A stretch of 35,177 nucleotides of DNA from a bacterium (GCA_030550175.1 JAUQPW010000058.1:1-35177), one strand, 5' to 3'. Positions 25,791 to 34,136 are shown, counted from the stretch's first letter. The notes: generated from the sequence alone by a model not told the origin. Numbers and translations are program-made.

Positions 25791-27056
25791 TCACGCTTTT
25801 ATGACAGATCGAACCAGCCTGAAGACCTCTTCCAGATCCTCAATCTTATTAGACTCTGCCACCTTCTTACCCTTCCAAAAGATCATAATGCGAGGGAGGT
25901 TTTTGATCATAAAATCTTTTCCGATTTTAACCAAATGGGGCAATCGACCTCCTAAATCTGATTCCATGATGTTAACGGCATAGAACTTAAGTTTATCGTG
26001 ATATTTAGCCTGTAACATCCCCAGGGCCTGTTGAAGTTCTTCACAGGGAGGATACCCTTCCAGATTCAGATTAACCACAACCGGGATTTCCGAATTAAGA
26101 ACCTGGGTGTTAAAAATCTCATCCGAGAGGGTTTTAATCTCTTCGTAGTCTTCCCCGGTAACCTCCTCATAGAGATGTTCTGCGCCGGGATGCTGGTGGA
26201 TGGTATTAAAGATCCCGGTTTCTTCCAACTCTTTAAGTTCGGTTACCAGATATTTCCGGATATCTAAGGGGATTTGGGGATAAACCTCCTTTAGAATCTT
26301 AATTTTCTCAGATAAGTATTTCAAATCCTTATAGACCCGAATGGCTAAGCTTTCGATATCAATCCACTTTTGAATCTCCTCTCCAGAGGCAGGCAGGATT
26401 TTTCTCAAAGAAATAAGCTGATTCAGGAGGTTCATTTCTTTGGAAGTAACTTGAGAAGATAAGACTTCTTCCAACAATTCTTGGGGATGATCGGATTTAA
26501 GAATTTCCAAAAGCTGTTTCAGGCTGATATCCTGACGAGATAAAGCTTCTTTGATCTCTTCAGAGGCCAGGGCGATTTTTACAAAGGAATCATACAGCGT
26601 CTGGGAGATGCCCAGGCTTTTAGCCAGGATCTCGTCTTTTTCAGAGAGTAACTCGGATAGACGCAAAAGGTCGGCTTCTTGATAGAGAAGAACATCCATG
26701 AGATAAAATAGCTCCATTTCCTCGTCTGTCAGCTTATCATACACCACGGCCATCACGGAACTATAGCCCAGCTCATTCAGGGCTTTTAGCCGCCTGAATC
26801 CGGCAACAATTCGATATTTTCCCTCTTCTCTTTTCAGGATGATAGGGTATTTTTGCCCTTGATCCTTGAGGGAATTTTTGAGCGTAGGCCAATCGGTTTT
26901 TCCTCTTAAAGCGAAAGGTAAATCTGACATTTCAATGTCCGAGAGATTAACTTTCTGAAGTAGTCTCCCGGCATTGGATGACTCTGGAGAGGTAGGTGAC
27001 CCTCTTTTGGTCATCATCCATTCTTCCAAACTTTTTTTTAGGCCCTCCTGACTCAT
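25791..27056 (-). CDS. ParB-like / thioredoxin-like fusion protein
   Basis: 421 residues in one uninterrupted frame. Residues about 35-110 form a ParB/sulfiredoxin-type N-terminal domain with the box GFRRLKAL (86-93), equivalent to GERRxRA of ParB. A helix-turn-helix-like region follows (about 128-190; SEKDEILAKSLGISQTLYDS), but the CTP-binding ENxxR motif expected after it is replaced (MDVLLYQ). A helical middle (about 195-300) leads to a thioredoxin fold (about 312-421): VVVNLNLEGYPPCEEL in place of the CxxC strand, with Cys338 kept and the first Cys replaced by Tyr335, and the cis-Pro loop NLPRIMIFWKGKKV (Pro388). So DNA binding is plausible and classical disulphide exchange is not. A run GGGGGG lies five bases before the ATG. 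I know of no characterised protein of this layout. Confidence 0.85.
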   Translation of the reverse strand: MSQEGLKKSLEEWMMTKRGSPTSPESSNAGRLLQKVNLSDIEMSDLPFALRGKTDWPTLKNSLKDQGQKYPIILKREEGKYRIVAGFRRLKALNELGYSSVMAVVYDKLTDEEMELFYLMDVLLYQEADLLRLSELLSEKDEILAKSLGISQTLYDSFVKIALASEEIKEALSRQDISLKQLLEILKSDHPQELLEEVLSSQVTSKEMNLLNQLISLRKILPASGEEIQKWIDIESLAIRVYKDLKYLSEKIKILKEVYPQIPLDIRKYLVTELKELEETGIFNTIHQHPGAEHLYEEVTGEDYEEIKTLSDEIFNTQVLNSEIPVVVNLNLEGYPPCEELQQALGMLQAKYHDKLKFYAVNIMESDLGGRLPHLVKIGKDFMIKNLPRIMIFWKGKKVAESNKIEDLEEVFRLVRSVIKA

Positions 27057-27169
27057 CTAAACCCCCCCTTTCTTTTATTCCATCCCGCCTTAGTCCATTA
27101 CCCACTTTTTAATTCCTCTTCATTCCTCCCTACGGAGAAATGAATCTACGACTTACTTCTTAACCTCTT

Positions 27170-27198
27170 CTGCTATCATCTTTAACCTGGATTGTCAA
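27170..27198 (-). promoter_or_regulatory. Possible promoter of the ParB/thioredoxin fusion gene
   Basis: Perfect TTGACA on the minus strand (27198-27193), 17-base spacer, TAGCAG (27175-27170) preceded by an extended -10 TGA. The -10 is poor (3 of 6). Confidence 0.35.
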
Positions 27199-27282
27199 CA
27201 AGTTTATTAGGGGATGGTGAAATCTCCCTTGACGATTCAGGTTATACTGTTTCCTTTAGGGATGGGAAAATTCTGCAAGCCC

Positions 27283-27312
27283 TTGACTAACTTAGTGGCA
27301 AACTCCTATCTT
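27283..27312 (+). promoter_or_regulatory. Candidate sigma70 promoter for miaB
   Basis: TTGACT (27283-27288), 18-base spacer, TATCTT (27307-27312). The rest of the 27057-27447 divergent spacer holds no gene or strong repeat that I can see. Confidence 0.45.
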
Positions 27313-27447
27313 AAAAGAGGAGTAGTCCGGCATCCATGAGGGTTAAGAAACCCAACTCCCTCTATAGGGGAAGAAGGATCAGGTTTTTTCTCAACCCGAT
27401 CAATCATTTTGTTTAGATCTTGTTTCTTCGAAGAAGGTAAAAAATTT

Positions 27448-28824
27448 ATGGAAAAACAAAAGCGGCTTCATATCATTACCTACGGTTGCCAGATGAATGT
27501 CCATGATTCTGAGAAAATAGCGGGTCTGCTCCAACCAGAGTACGAATTGACTCAAAACCTGGAAGAAGCGGATTTTATTCTTTTAAACACCTGTAGTGTC
27601 CGGGAGAAAGCCGAGCATAAGTTGTATAGTAAACTGGGGCAATTAAAATCTCTCAAAGCCCGAAATCCAGATCTTATCATCGGGGTTTGTGGGTGTGTGG
27701 CCCAACAAGAGGGTGAAAATATCCTTAAGAGGGCTTTCCATGTAGATCTGGTCTTTGGAACCAACACGATTCCCAAGCTTCCTCAATTACTCGAAGAACT
27801 TCAACACAGCCGGAAGGACTCAGGGCGTCCCGCTCGGGTGGTGGACCTTTCCAATATGGACTGGCAGGAGCCTGAAGCGAATGTAGTTCGAGAAAACCGC
27901 TTCAAGGCCTATATAACCATCATGCGGGGTTGTGATAAATTCTGTACTTTCTGTGTGGTTCCCTTCACCCGGGGTCGGGAAGAAAGTAGACCCAGCAAGG
28001 ATATCCTCCGAGAAGCTCAATTGTTGGCCGATCGAGGGGTTATCGAGATTATGCTGCTGGGACAAAATGTAACCTCTTACGGCAAGCGGGTTATCTCCCA
28101 TGGAGAAAGAATTCGAGATGATTTGTCGTTCCCGGAACTTCTGGCTGCCCTGAATGAAGTGAAAGGTCTTCAACGCATTCGATATACAACGCCTCATCCC
28201 CGAGATTTGTCCCAGGAGTTGATCGCCGCCATTCGGGATCTCCCCAAGGTTTGTGAACATATCCATCTCCCCGTACAGGCCGGCTCATCTAAAGTTTTAA
28301 AGGATATGAATCGGAAATATACCAAGGAGCAATATCTGGAGAAAATCCAACAGCTTAAACAAGAAGTTCCCAACATTAGTATTACCACCGATATCATTGT
28401 GGGATTTCCGGGAGAAACCGAAGAAGATTTCCAGGATACTCTGGATGTAATGGAAAAAGTCCAATACGATGGCTGCTTCGCTTTCAAATATTCGGATCGC
28501 CCCTATACCAAATCTCCGGAATTGCCTAATCCGGTTCCGGAGGAAGTTAAGGAAGCACGGCTGCAGAGGGTCTTAGATCTTCAGAGGAAGATCAGCCTCG
28601 AGAAAAATAAATCCTTGCTGGGGCAGATCCAGGAAGTTCTCGTGGATGAACTTAACTCTAAATTTCCAGGAAAGGTTACCGGACGAACCCGAACCAATCA
28701 TATTGTAACTTTACCTGGAGGCCCTGAATTACTGGGGCGTTTAGTCAATGTTGAAATTACAGAAGCCTATCCTTATCGATTAGCAGGTAGGTTAATTTCG
28801 TCAGAAGTCGGAAGTCGGGTATGA
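27448..28824 (+). CDS. miaB: tRNA-2-methylthio-N6-dimethylallyladenosine synthase MiaB
   Basis: 458 residues. The N-terminal UPF0004 cluster ligands are Cys14 (TYGCQMN), Cys49 (NTCSV) and Cys83 (GVCGCVAQ); the radical-SAM cluster is Cys162, Cys166, Cys169 (RGCDKFCTFCVVP); a TRAM domain closes the protein. It methylthiolates i6A37 of tRNAs reading UNN codons. The ATG at 27448 (AAGG ten bases upstream) is chosen over an in-frame TTG at 27409, since the conserved fold begins at RLHIITYGCQMN. The last codons (SEVGSRV) are made of a family E repeat (28801-28844). Confidence 0.97.
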   Translation: MEKQKRLHIITYGCQMNVHDSEKIAGLLQPEYELTQNLEEADFILLNTCSVREKAEHKLYSKLGQLKSLKARNPDLIIGVCGCVAQQEGENILKRAFHVDLVFGTNTIPKLPQLLEELQHSRKDSGRPARVVDLSNMDWQEPEANVVRENRFKAYITIMRGCDKFCTFCVVPFTRGREESRPSKDILREAQLLADRGVIEIMLLGQNVTSYGKRVISHGERIRDDLSFPELLAALNEVKGLQRIRYTTPHPRDLSQELIAAIRDLPKVCEHIHLPVQAGSSKVLKDMNRKYTKEQYLEKIQQLKQEVPNISITTDIIVGFPGETEEDFQDTLDVMEKVQYDGCFAFKYSDRPYTKSPELPNPVPEEVKEARLQRVLDLQRKISLEKNKSLLGQIQEVLVDELNSKFPGKVTGRTRTNHIVTLPGGPELLGRLVNVEITEAYPYRLAGRLISSEVGSRV

Positions 28825-28844
28825 TGTTGACCTCCGGCTTCTGA
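28801..28844. repeat. Repeat at the 3' end of miaB (family E)
   Basis: TCAGAAG (28801-28807) pairs with CTTCTGA (28838-28844), with the AAGTCGGAAGTCGGG direct repeat inside. It overlaps the final codons of miaB and resembles 5240-5297. It may act as a hairpin terminator, although no T-run follows directly. Confidence 0.55.
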
Positions 28845-28868
28845 ATCAGTATAATTTTTAAATACCTC

Positions 28869-28897
28869 TTGATATTTAAATAAAAAAGATTTATAGT
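28869..28897 (+). promoter_or_regulatory. Sigma70 promoter for the bifunctional nuclease gene
   Basis: TTGATA (28869-28874), 17-base spacer, TATAGT (28892-28897), both 5 of 6, in an AT-rich stretch followed by a GTAGTAGTAGT microsatellite. Confidence 0.6.
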
Positions 28898-28964
28898 AGT
28901 AGTAGTTTAAAGCTCTGCAGGGCATAACGACTAACCAGTCATCTAAATAAGGGGGATAGGACGT

Positions 28965-29450
28965 ATGTATTTAGAAATGAAGGTCAAAGGACTTACATTG
29001 GATCCCTTAACCAATATGCCCATTGTTATTCTAAGGGATTTAGAAGATAAAAAGGCTCTGCCGATTTGGGTTGGGTTGTTTGAAGCGAATGCTATCGCAC
29101 TGGAATTGGAAAAAATCAGCACTCCAAGACCCATGACCCATGATTTGATGAAAGACATCATTGAAGGGCTCAATGCAACGGTTAATAAAATCGTGGTCAA
29201 TGACCTGAAGAATAATACCTTCTACGCAACCATCCAGTTAACGACCAACGGAAATAAAATCGTGATCGACTCCAGACCCAGTGATGCCATTGCCCTGGCT
29301 CTCAGGGTCGGTGCACCCATTTACGTTGCTCGAGAAGTCATTGAAAAGGCGAAAAGCATCGATATGAACCAGGAGTCAGAAGATACCGAAAAGTTGAAAG
29401 AGTGGTTAGAGAATTTGAAGCCTGAAGATTTCAGTAAATATCAAATGTAA
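28965..29450 (+). CDS. Bifunctional nuclease family protein (DUF151)
   Basis: 161 residues with the DUF151/BFN core: PIVILRD...[17 protein letters not shown] (19-49) and the second conserved block [20 protein letters not shown] (about 104-123). Family members were described as having RNase and DNase activity; a secondary, poorly known role is possible. The acidic C-terminus ([19 protein letters not shown]) is common in this family. GGGGGATAGG precedes the ATG. It probably has its own promoter. Confidence 0.92.
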   Translation: MYLEMKVKGLTLDPLTNMPIVILRDLEDKKALPIWVGLFEANAIALELEKISTPRPMTHDLMKDIIEGLNATVNKIVVNDLKNNTFYATIQLTTNGNKIVIDSRPSDAIALALRVGAPIYVAREVIEKAKSIDMNQESEDTEKLKEWLENLKPEDFSKYQM

Positions 29451-29469
29451 ATCCCCTATCCAGGAGGAA

Positions 29470-29519
29470 GAGGTCGCTAAGACCTCGTCCTAAAAGGGAG
29501 TTGGCAGGTTTCCCTTTTA
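29470..29519 (+). terminator. Possible terminator after the DUF151 gene
   Basis: Two consecutive hairpins: GAGGTC/GACCTC (29470-29486) and TAAAAGGGA (29491-29499) with TCCCTTTTA (29511-29519). The T-rich part is within the right arm and no T-run follows, so efficiency is doubtful. Confidence 0.35.
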
Positions 29520-29717
29520 AAAGGGAAGCTTATCTTCTTCTCTCCTCCAGGGCCTGTTCCAGGCCGTGAGAGTGGAGAGGTGAAGATTATTCTCACGAAC
29601 CAAAATAGTAAAATGCGGGCTGCAGGTACACACTCCTTGATGATCAGCCCGCGGTATATCTGATTTAGCGCCGGCCTTCAGGATAATGTACAGACTACCA
29701 TCACCGTCAATGTGCAT
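29517..29717 (-). CDS. Small orphan open reading frame, 66 residues
   Basis: This frame lies in the 413-base spacer between the DUF151 gene and the PilB-like gene and overlaps no other gene. It is rich in charged residues, with a CTC pair (residues 30-32, in HQGVCTCSP), and its codons resemble those of the neighbours. The frame remains open for about ten more codons upstream of the ATG (to TAA near 29750), and these also look protein-like (VALQDSFSDP), so this may be the C-terminal remnant of a longer gene. No Shine-Dalgarno is seen. I do not recognise a family. Confidence 0.3.
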   Translation of the reverse strand: MHIDGDGSLYIILKAGAKSDIPRADHQGVCTCSPHFTILVRENNLHLSTLTAWNRPWRREEDKLPF

Positions 29718-29863
29718 CGGGTCTGAAAAAGAATCCTGAAGCGCTACCCGTTAAGAGTTCCCTCTTTTTTCTTCTGGAAAATCCCTTTGTTTCTTAACTT
29801 ACAGCCTGATGTAAATATTAATCCATGAAATTGGTAGGGGAATTTTAATTTCTACACCTCCCT

Positions 29864-32080
29864 TTAAAGGGTATGATAAGACCGCCGCAAAACCGCTTTG
29901 ATCCTTTCCACCAGCTCTTCCCCGTTAAACGGCTTCGTGATATAATCATCGGCCCCCAAACTGAGTCCTTTTAATTTCTCGGAAATAGAAGTCTGGGCCG
30001 TCAACATAATGATGGGAATAAACATCGTATCCACCGAAGCACGAAGTTCCCTGCAAACTTCAAACCCCGTCTTTATAGGCATTCCGATATCTAGAAGTAC
30101 GAGATCCGGATTTTCTTTTTGAACCTTATCCAGGGTTTCTGCGCCGTTAGAAGCTCGTAGGACCTGATAACCCCGATCTTCCAGAATCGCCTCGAGGATT
30201 TCACCAATCCGATCATCATCATCGGCAACCAGAATTTTATAGACCCTTTGTGAACCTTCGGGGGATTCCGGAAGTTTCGGAGTTCCGCAATAAGGACACA
30301 GCTTCCAGTTCGGATCTAATTCCTTTTGGCAGGTACGGCAAAGTTCTCTAAGTCCGGAAGATTCCCAGGTTAAGCTTTCCTGGACATAGCAGACCCGGGC
30401 CATTTCGTCCAGGGTGGTAACTCCCTGTTGGACTTTACTCAATCCATCTTGCAAAAGGGTCACCATTCCCTGTTCCATCGCTAATTTTTTTAGAGCTGTT
30501 TCCGAAGTTTTATTTGAAATGGCAAGTTTTAGATCACTTCCCGGAACCAGCATCTCGAAAATACCGGCCTGCCCGTAATAGCCTATATTTCTACACTGCT
30601 CACATCCGGTTCCTCGATACAGGGTAGAAAAGGATGTTGCAGGTTTGCCAAGACCAAACTTTTTCAACTCTTCAGAAGAAGGGACATAGCTTTTTTTACA
30701 CGCCGGGCAGATCCGACGGATAAGTCTCTGAGCCATGGCTAGAATGAGATTCGAAGCAACTTGATCTGGCGCTATTCCCAGATTGAGCAACCGGGTTACT
30801 GTCGCGACGGCATCGTTGGTATGTAAAGTACTCAGAACCAGATGGCCCGTTTGGGAAGCCTGGATGGCAATCTCAGCAGTTTCTGAATCTCGAATTTCTC
30901 CCACCAGAATAACATTAGGGTCCTGGCGTAAAACGGATCGAAGAACACTGGCAAAAGTCACTCCCGCCTTTCTATTAACCTGTACCTGGTTGATACCCTC
31001 CAGTTGATATTCAATAGGGTCTTCGATGGTAACGATATTCTTAGTTTTATCCCGGAGCGCATTGAGACCGGCATAGAGGGTCGTTGTTTTTCCACTACCG
31101 GTCGGGCCGGTCACCAGAATGAGTCCTTGAGGTTGACTCAAGGCCTGCTGAAAAAGGGTCAGTTGAGTCTCTGACATACCCAGGCTGGCAAGGTTATGGA
31201 GGGCTGCTTTCTTATCCAGGATGCGTATAACAACCTTTTCTCCAAAATTGGTCGGCAAGGTAGAGACCCGCAGATCGATGGATCTACCTGAAAAATGGAT
31301 GGTAATTTTGCCATCTTGGGGTCTTCGCTTCTCGGCGATATCCAGATTCGCCATGACCTTGATTCGAGAAATGAGAGGTTGCTGAAATATTTTGGGAAGC
31401 CGGATAGGATCTGAAAGGAGTCCATCGATACGGTATCGAATTCCTATCAGACTCTCGGCCGGTTCGATATGAATATCGGAGGTCCGCTTTTTGATGGCAT
31501 TGGCTAGAATCAGATTGACCAGTTGCAAGATCTGACTACCTTCGGTAGGCTTTTCAAGTTTATTGAGGTCCTCCTCTTCTTCAGGGTTCTGGATCACCTG
31601 GATTTTCTCTTTAGATTGAACTTGCGCCAGGATTTTTTCTACATAGTTATCCATATTGAAGTGGCGGCTTAAGGCTTCCTGGATTTTGCTTCGGCTTGCC
31701 AGTAAAGGTTTAACCCGTAACCGGGTCTTGAATTCGATAATCTGAATGGGTTCCAATTGGAGAGGATTTTCCATGGCCAGGTAAAGGAGTTTATCCTGGA
31801 GAAAAAGGGGGAAGACCAGATATTTTTTAGCTATTTCTTCCGGTACAATTTGCAGAACCTGGGGACTGATCATGACCTGGGAAATATCTACGTATTCGAT
31901 ACCCCAGATTTCTGAGAGGGCCTTATAGATATCTTTTTCTTCGACCCATCCCTGTTCCCTGAGAATTCTTCCCAAAGGCTTTTGCTCATGCCGTTGGATG
32001 ACCAGGGCCTGGTCCAGTTGCTCCGGGCTTATCAGACAGGCCTCGACTAAAACCTCTCCTAACCGCCGCCTTCGATTCAT
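29864..32080 (-). CDS. GspE/PilB-type ATPase fused to zinc ribbon and receiver domain
   Basis: 738 residues. An MshEN-type N-terminus (about 1-140; RRRLGEVLVEACLI, PLGRILREQGWVEE), known in relatives to bind c-di-GMP, is followed by a complete secretion ATPase (about 175-560): Walker A GPTGSGKTT (325-333), Walker B ILVGEIRD (391-398), His-box STLHTNDA, and the zinc-binding tetra-Cys 458/461/493/496. Unusually, a second zinc ribbon (Cys581, 584, 595, 598) and a full receiver follow (about 614-735; Asp620-623 pocket, phospho-acceptor Asp664 in LLDIGMP, Lys716 in TKPF). GAGGTG lies seven bases before the ATG. It would power a type IV pilus or type II secretion system; no other pilus gene is in the window. 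The frame is continuous, so the fusion is real as sequenced. Confidence 0.95.
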   Translation of the reverse strand: MNRRRRLGEVLVEACLISPEQLDQALVIQRHEQKPLGRILREQGWVEEKDIYKALSEIWGIEYVDISQVMISPQVLQIVPEEIAKKYLVFPLFLQDKLLYLAMENPLQLEPIQIIEFKTRLRVKPLLASRSKIQEALSRHFNMDNYVEKILAQVQSKEKIQVIQNPEEEEDLNKLEKPTEGSQILQLVNLILANAIKKRTSDIHIEPAESLIGIRYRIDGLLSDPIRLPKIFQQPLISRIKVMANLDIAEKRRPQDGKITIHFSGRSIDLRVSTLPTNFGEKVVIRILDKKAALHNLASLGMSETQLTLFQQALSQPQGLILVTGPTGSGKTTTLYAGLNALRDKTKNIVTIEDPIEYQLEGINQVQVNRKAGVTFASVLRSVLRQDPNVILVGEIRDSETAEIAIQASQTGHLVLSTLHTNDAVATVTRLLNLGIAPDQVASNLILAMAQRLIRRICPACKKSYVPSSEELKKFGLGKPATSFSTLYRGTGCEQCRNIGYYGQAGIFEMLVPGSDLKLAISNKTSETALKKLAMEQGMVTLLQDGLSKVQQGVTTLDEMARVCYVQESLTWESSGLRELCRTCQKELDPNWKLCPYCGTPKLPESPEGSQRVYKILVADDDDRIGEILEAILEDRGYQVLRASNGAETLDKVQKENPDLVLLDIGMPIKTGFEVCRELRASVDTMFIPIIMLTAQTSISEKLKGLSLGADDYITKPFNGEELVERIKAVLRRSYHTL

Positions 32081-32313
32081 AAGACACCTCTACGACGGAT
32101 AACAAGGGTTAAGGTGATTAATTTAGAAGAATCCCAAGGAAAAAGGGTTCCTGATAAAACAGACTGGAAAAGAATAAATAGGAGAAGATACGAGAAGTCA
32201 AGAAGAAAATTTTAAAGGTTGAAAAATAGGCCTTTCGGTTTCAATTTTTTTATTATATCAGATTTTAAACCTGATAAAACTTAAATCTTTCGGTTATAAC
32301 GACAGGAAGACCC
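32081..32313. other. AT-rich divergent spacer before the IlvD-type gene
   Basis: No gene is seen. A 6-bp stem TATCAG/CTGATA (about 32255-32275) and two copies of CTTTCGGTT (32232, 32288) are present. A very weak promoter-like pair (CTGATA, 18 bases, TATAAC at 32295-32300) points at the dehydratase. Confidence 0.35.
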
Positions 32314-32406
32314 AAGGACCCCTTTTGAGACACGGAGACAGGGAGACACAGAGACGCGGAGAAATTTCTCCGTGTCTCAAAACCCCGCGTCTCAAAAGGG
32401 GTCCTT
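32314..32406. repeat. 93-bp element with 18-bp perfect inverted ends (family C)
   Basis: Ends 32314-32331 (AAGGACCCCTTTTGAGAC) and 32389-32406 are exact reverse complements. Inside are GAGACACGGAG (32327-32337) with its complement CTCCGTGTCTC (32368-32378), and a perfect 16-base palindrome CGGAGAAATTTCTCCG (32357-32372). It resembles a MITE-like or REP-like element and lies 32 bases before the dehydratase ATG. The extra 38 codons that could be read upstream of that ATG are this element. Confidence 0.8.
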
Positions 32407-32438
32407 CGTGGTTTGATCAAACCCTTACAAGAAAATTT

Positions 32439-34136
32439 ATGGAGAAAAAGAGACTACGCAGTCAAGATTGGTTTGGGCGCAAGGATGAGCAGGGGATGAT
32501 TCATCGGGCCTGGATGCGGGCCGAGGGATTTCACGAACAGGTCTTTCAAAATAAACCGGTCATTGGAATCTGTAACTCCTGGAGCGAGTTAACCAATTGC
32601 AATGCCCACCTTCGTCTGGTTGCCGAGGCAGTCAAACGAGGCGTCTGGCAGGCAGGAGGATTTCCATTGGAATTTCCAACCATCTCCCTGGGTGAGGCGG
32701 TTATGAGACCGAGCACCATGCTTTATCGGAATCTCATGGCCATGGATGTGGAGTCCTCTATTCGTGCAAATCCTCTGGATGGAGTGGTTCTGTTATGTGG
32801 TTGTGATAAAACGACTCCGGCCCAACTCATGGGAGCTGCCAGTGTTAATATTCCTGCGATTGTAGTGCCCGGAGGTCCCATGTTACGAGGAATGTGGCGC
32901 GGAAAGGAGATTGGATCGGGAACCGATATTTGGAAGTACTGGGATGAACTGCGGGCCGGGAGAATCAGTGAAGAAGAATGGTGTGAGATCGAGGGAAGTA
33001 TTTCTCGGAGTGCAGGTCATTGTATGGTTATGGGAACAGCTTCTACCATGACCAGTCTCACCGAAGCTCTGGGAATGACCCTTACCGGGTGTGCCAATAT
33101 TCCCGCCCCCGATTCCAGGCGCTATGCTTTTGCCGAAGCCAGCGGACGCCGGATTGTAGAAATGGTGTATGAGGATTTGAAACCTTCCGACATCATAACC
33201 CAGAAGGCCATCGAAAACGCAATTACCGTAGATATGGCAATCGGAGGTTCTACCAACGCCATTATCCATCTGATTGCCCTTGCAGGACGTCTGGGCATTA
33301 AACTGCCTCTATCCCTCTTTGATGAGATTTCCAGAAGAACCCCCTTTATTGCCAATGTACGACCCTCGGGAAAATACTTGATGGAAGATTTTTTCTATGC
33401 CGGGGGGATTCCCGCCGTTATGAAAGAGATCTCCTCTCTGCTTCATCTGGATGCCATGACTGTGACGGGCAAGACGATAGGTGAAAATATCAGGAATGCC
33501 AGGTGTTACAACTCTGAAGTTATTCGATCCATGGATAATCCGCTCCATCGGGAGGGGGGTACCGTCATTCTTTACGGAAATCTGGCTCCCCACGGGGCCG
33601 TCATCAAGCAGACGGCTGCAGATCCCAAACTACTGAAACACCGGGGGCGGGCCGTCGTATTTGAAAATTATGAGGAGATGCGTCAGCGTGTTGACGACCC
33701 CAACCTGGATGTGGATGAAACCTGCGTACTGGTATTAAAGAATGCAGGGCCCAAAGGAGGCCCGGGTATGCCGGAATGGGGACAACTACCGATCCCTTCG
33801 AAATTATTGCGAAAAGGGGTTGAAGATATGGTTCGGATTAGCGATGCCCGTATGAGTGGGACCAGTTACGGGACGGTGGTTTTACATATCTCCCCTGAAT
33901 CGGCCGTGGGGGGACCTTTGGCCATTGTCCAGAACGGAGACCTGATCGAGTTGGATATTCCCAACCGGAAGATCAATCTTTTAGTTTCCGATGAGGAAAT
34001 TAACCGCCGTCTGGCCGCCTGGAAACCTCCAAAACCCCCCTACGATCGAGGTTATGAAAAACTCTACCTGGACCACGTCCTCCAGGCCCACGAAGGGGTT
34101 GATTTTGATTTTCTACGGGCGACGAATCTCCAATAG
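32439..34136 (+). CDS. IlvD/Edd-family dehydratase, sugar-acid (arabinonate) type
   Basis: 565 residues. The Fe-S ligands are in place: Cys54 (ELTNCNAH), Cys122 (CGCDKTTP) and the Cys of SAGHCMVMGTASTM. The opening RSQDWFGRKDEQGMIHRAWM and the GGFPLEFPTISLGE and MLRGMWRGKEIGSGTDIWKYW stretches resemble the L-arabinonate/sugar-acid dehydratase branch more than the branched-chain dihydroxyacid dehydratase, but the substrate needs phylogeny. It removes water from a 2,3-dihydroxy acid to give a 2-oxo acid. ATG 32439 is chosen because the longer frame to 32325 is repeat-encoded; the ribosome binding site is weak. Its end overlaps the convergent repeat protein by 24 bases. Confidence 0.93.
   Translation: MEKKRLRSQDWFGRKDEQGMIHRAWMRAEGFHEQVFQNKPVIGICNSWSELTNCNAHLRLVAEAVKRGVWQAGGFPLEFPTISLGEAVMRPSTMLYRNLMAMDVESSIRANPLDGVVLLCGCDKTTPAQLMGAASVNIPAIVVPGGPMLRGMWRGKEIGSGTDIWKYWDELRAGRISEEEWCEIEGSISRSAGHCMVMGTASTMTSLTEALGMTLTGCANIPAPDSRRYAFAEASGRRIVEMVYEDLKPSDIITQKAIENAITVDMAIGGSTNAIIHLIALAGRLGIKLPLSLFDEISRRTPFIANVRPSGKYLMEDFFYAGGIPAVMKEISSLLHLDAMTVTGKTIGENIRNARCYNSEVIRSMDNPLHREGGTVILYGNLAPHGAVIKQTAADPKLLKHRGRAVVFENYEEMRQRVDDPNLDVDETCVLVLKNAGPKGGPGMPEWGQLPIPSKLLRKGVEDMVRISDARMSGTSYGTVVLHISPESAVGGPLAIVQNGDLIELDIPNRKINLLVSDEEINRRLAAWKPPKPPYDRGYEKLYLDHVLQAHEGVDFDFLRATNLQ

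Noticed and set aside
25791..27056. Chromosome-partitioning ParB of a parAB locus
   Set aside because: No parA neighbour, no parS-like palindrome seen, and the CTP-switch motif after the GFRR box is not kept.
27229..27248. TTGACG ... TATACT as a miaB promoter
   Set aside because: The boxes are only about 8 bases apart; the pair at 27283-27312 has proper spacing.
32325..32438. Longer N-terminus of the IlvD-type dehydratase
   Set aside because: The codons are read from the family C repeat; family homology starts right after the ATG at 32439.
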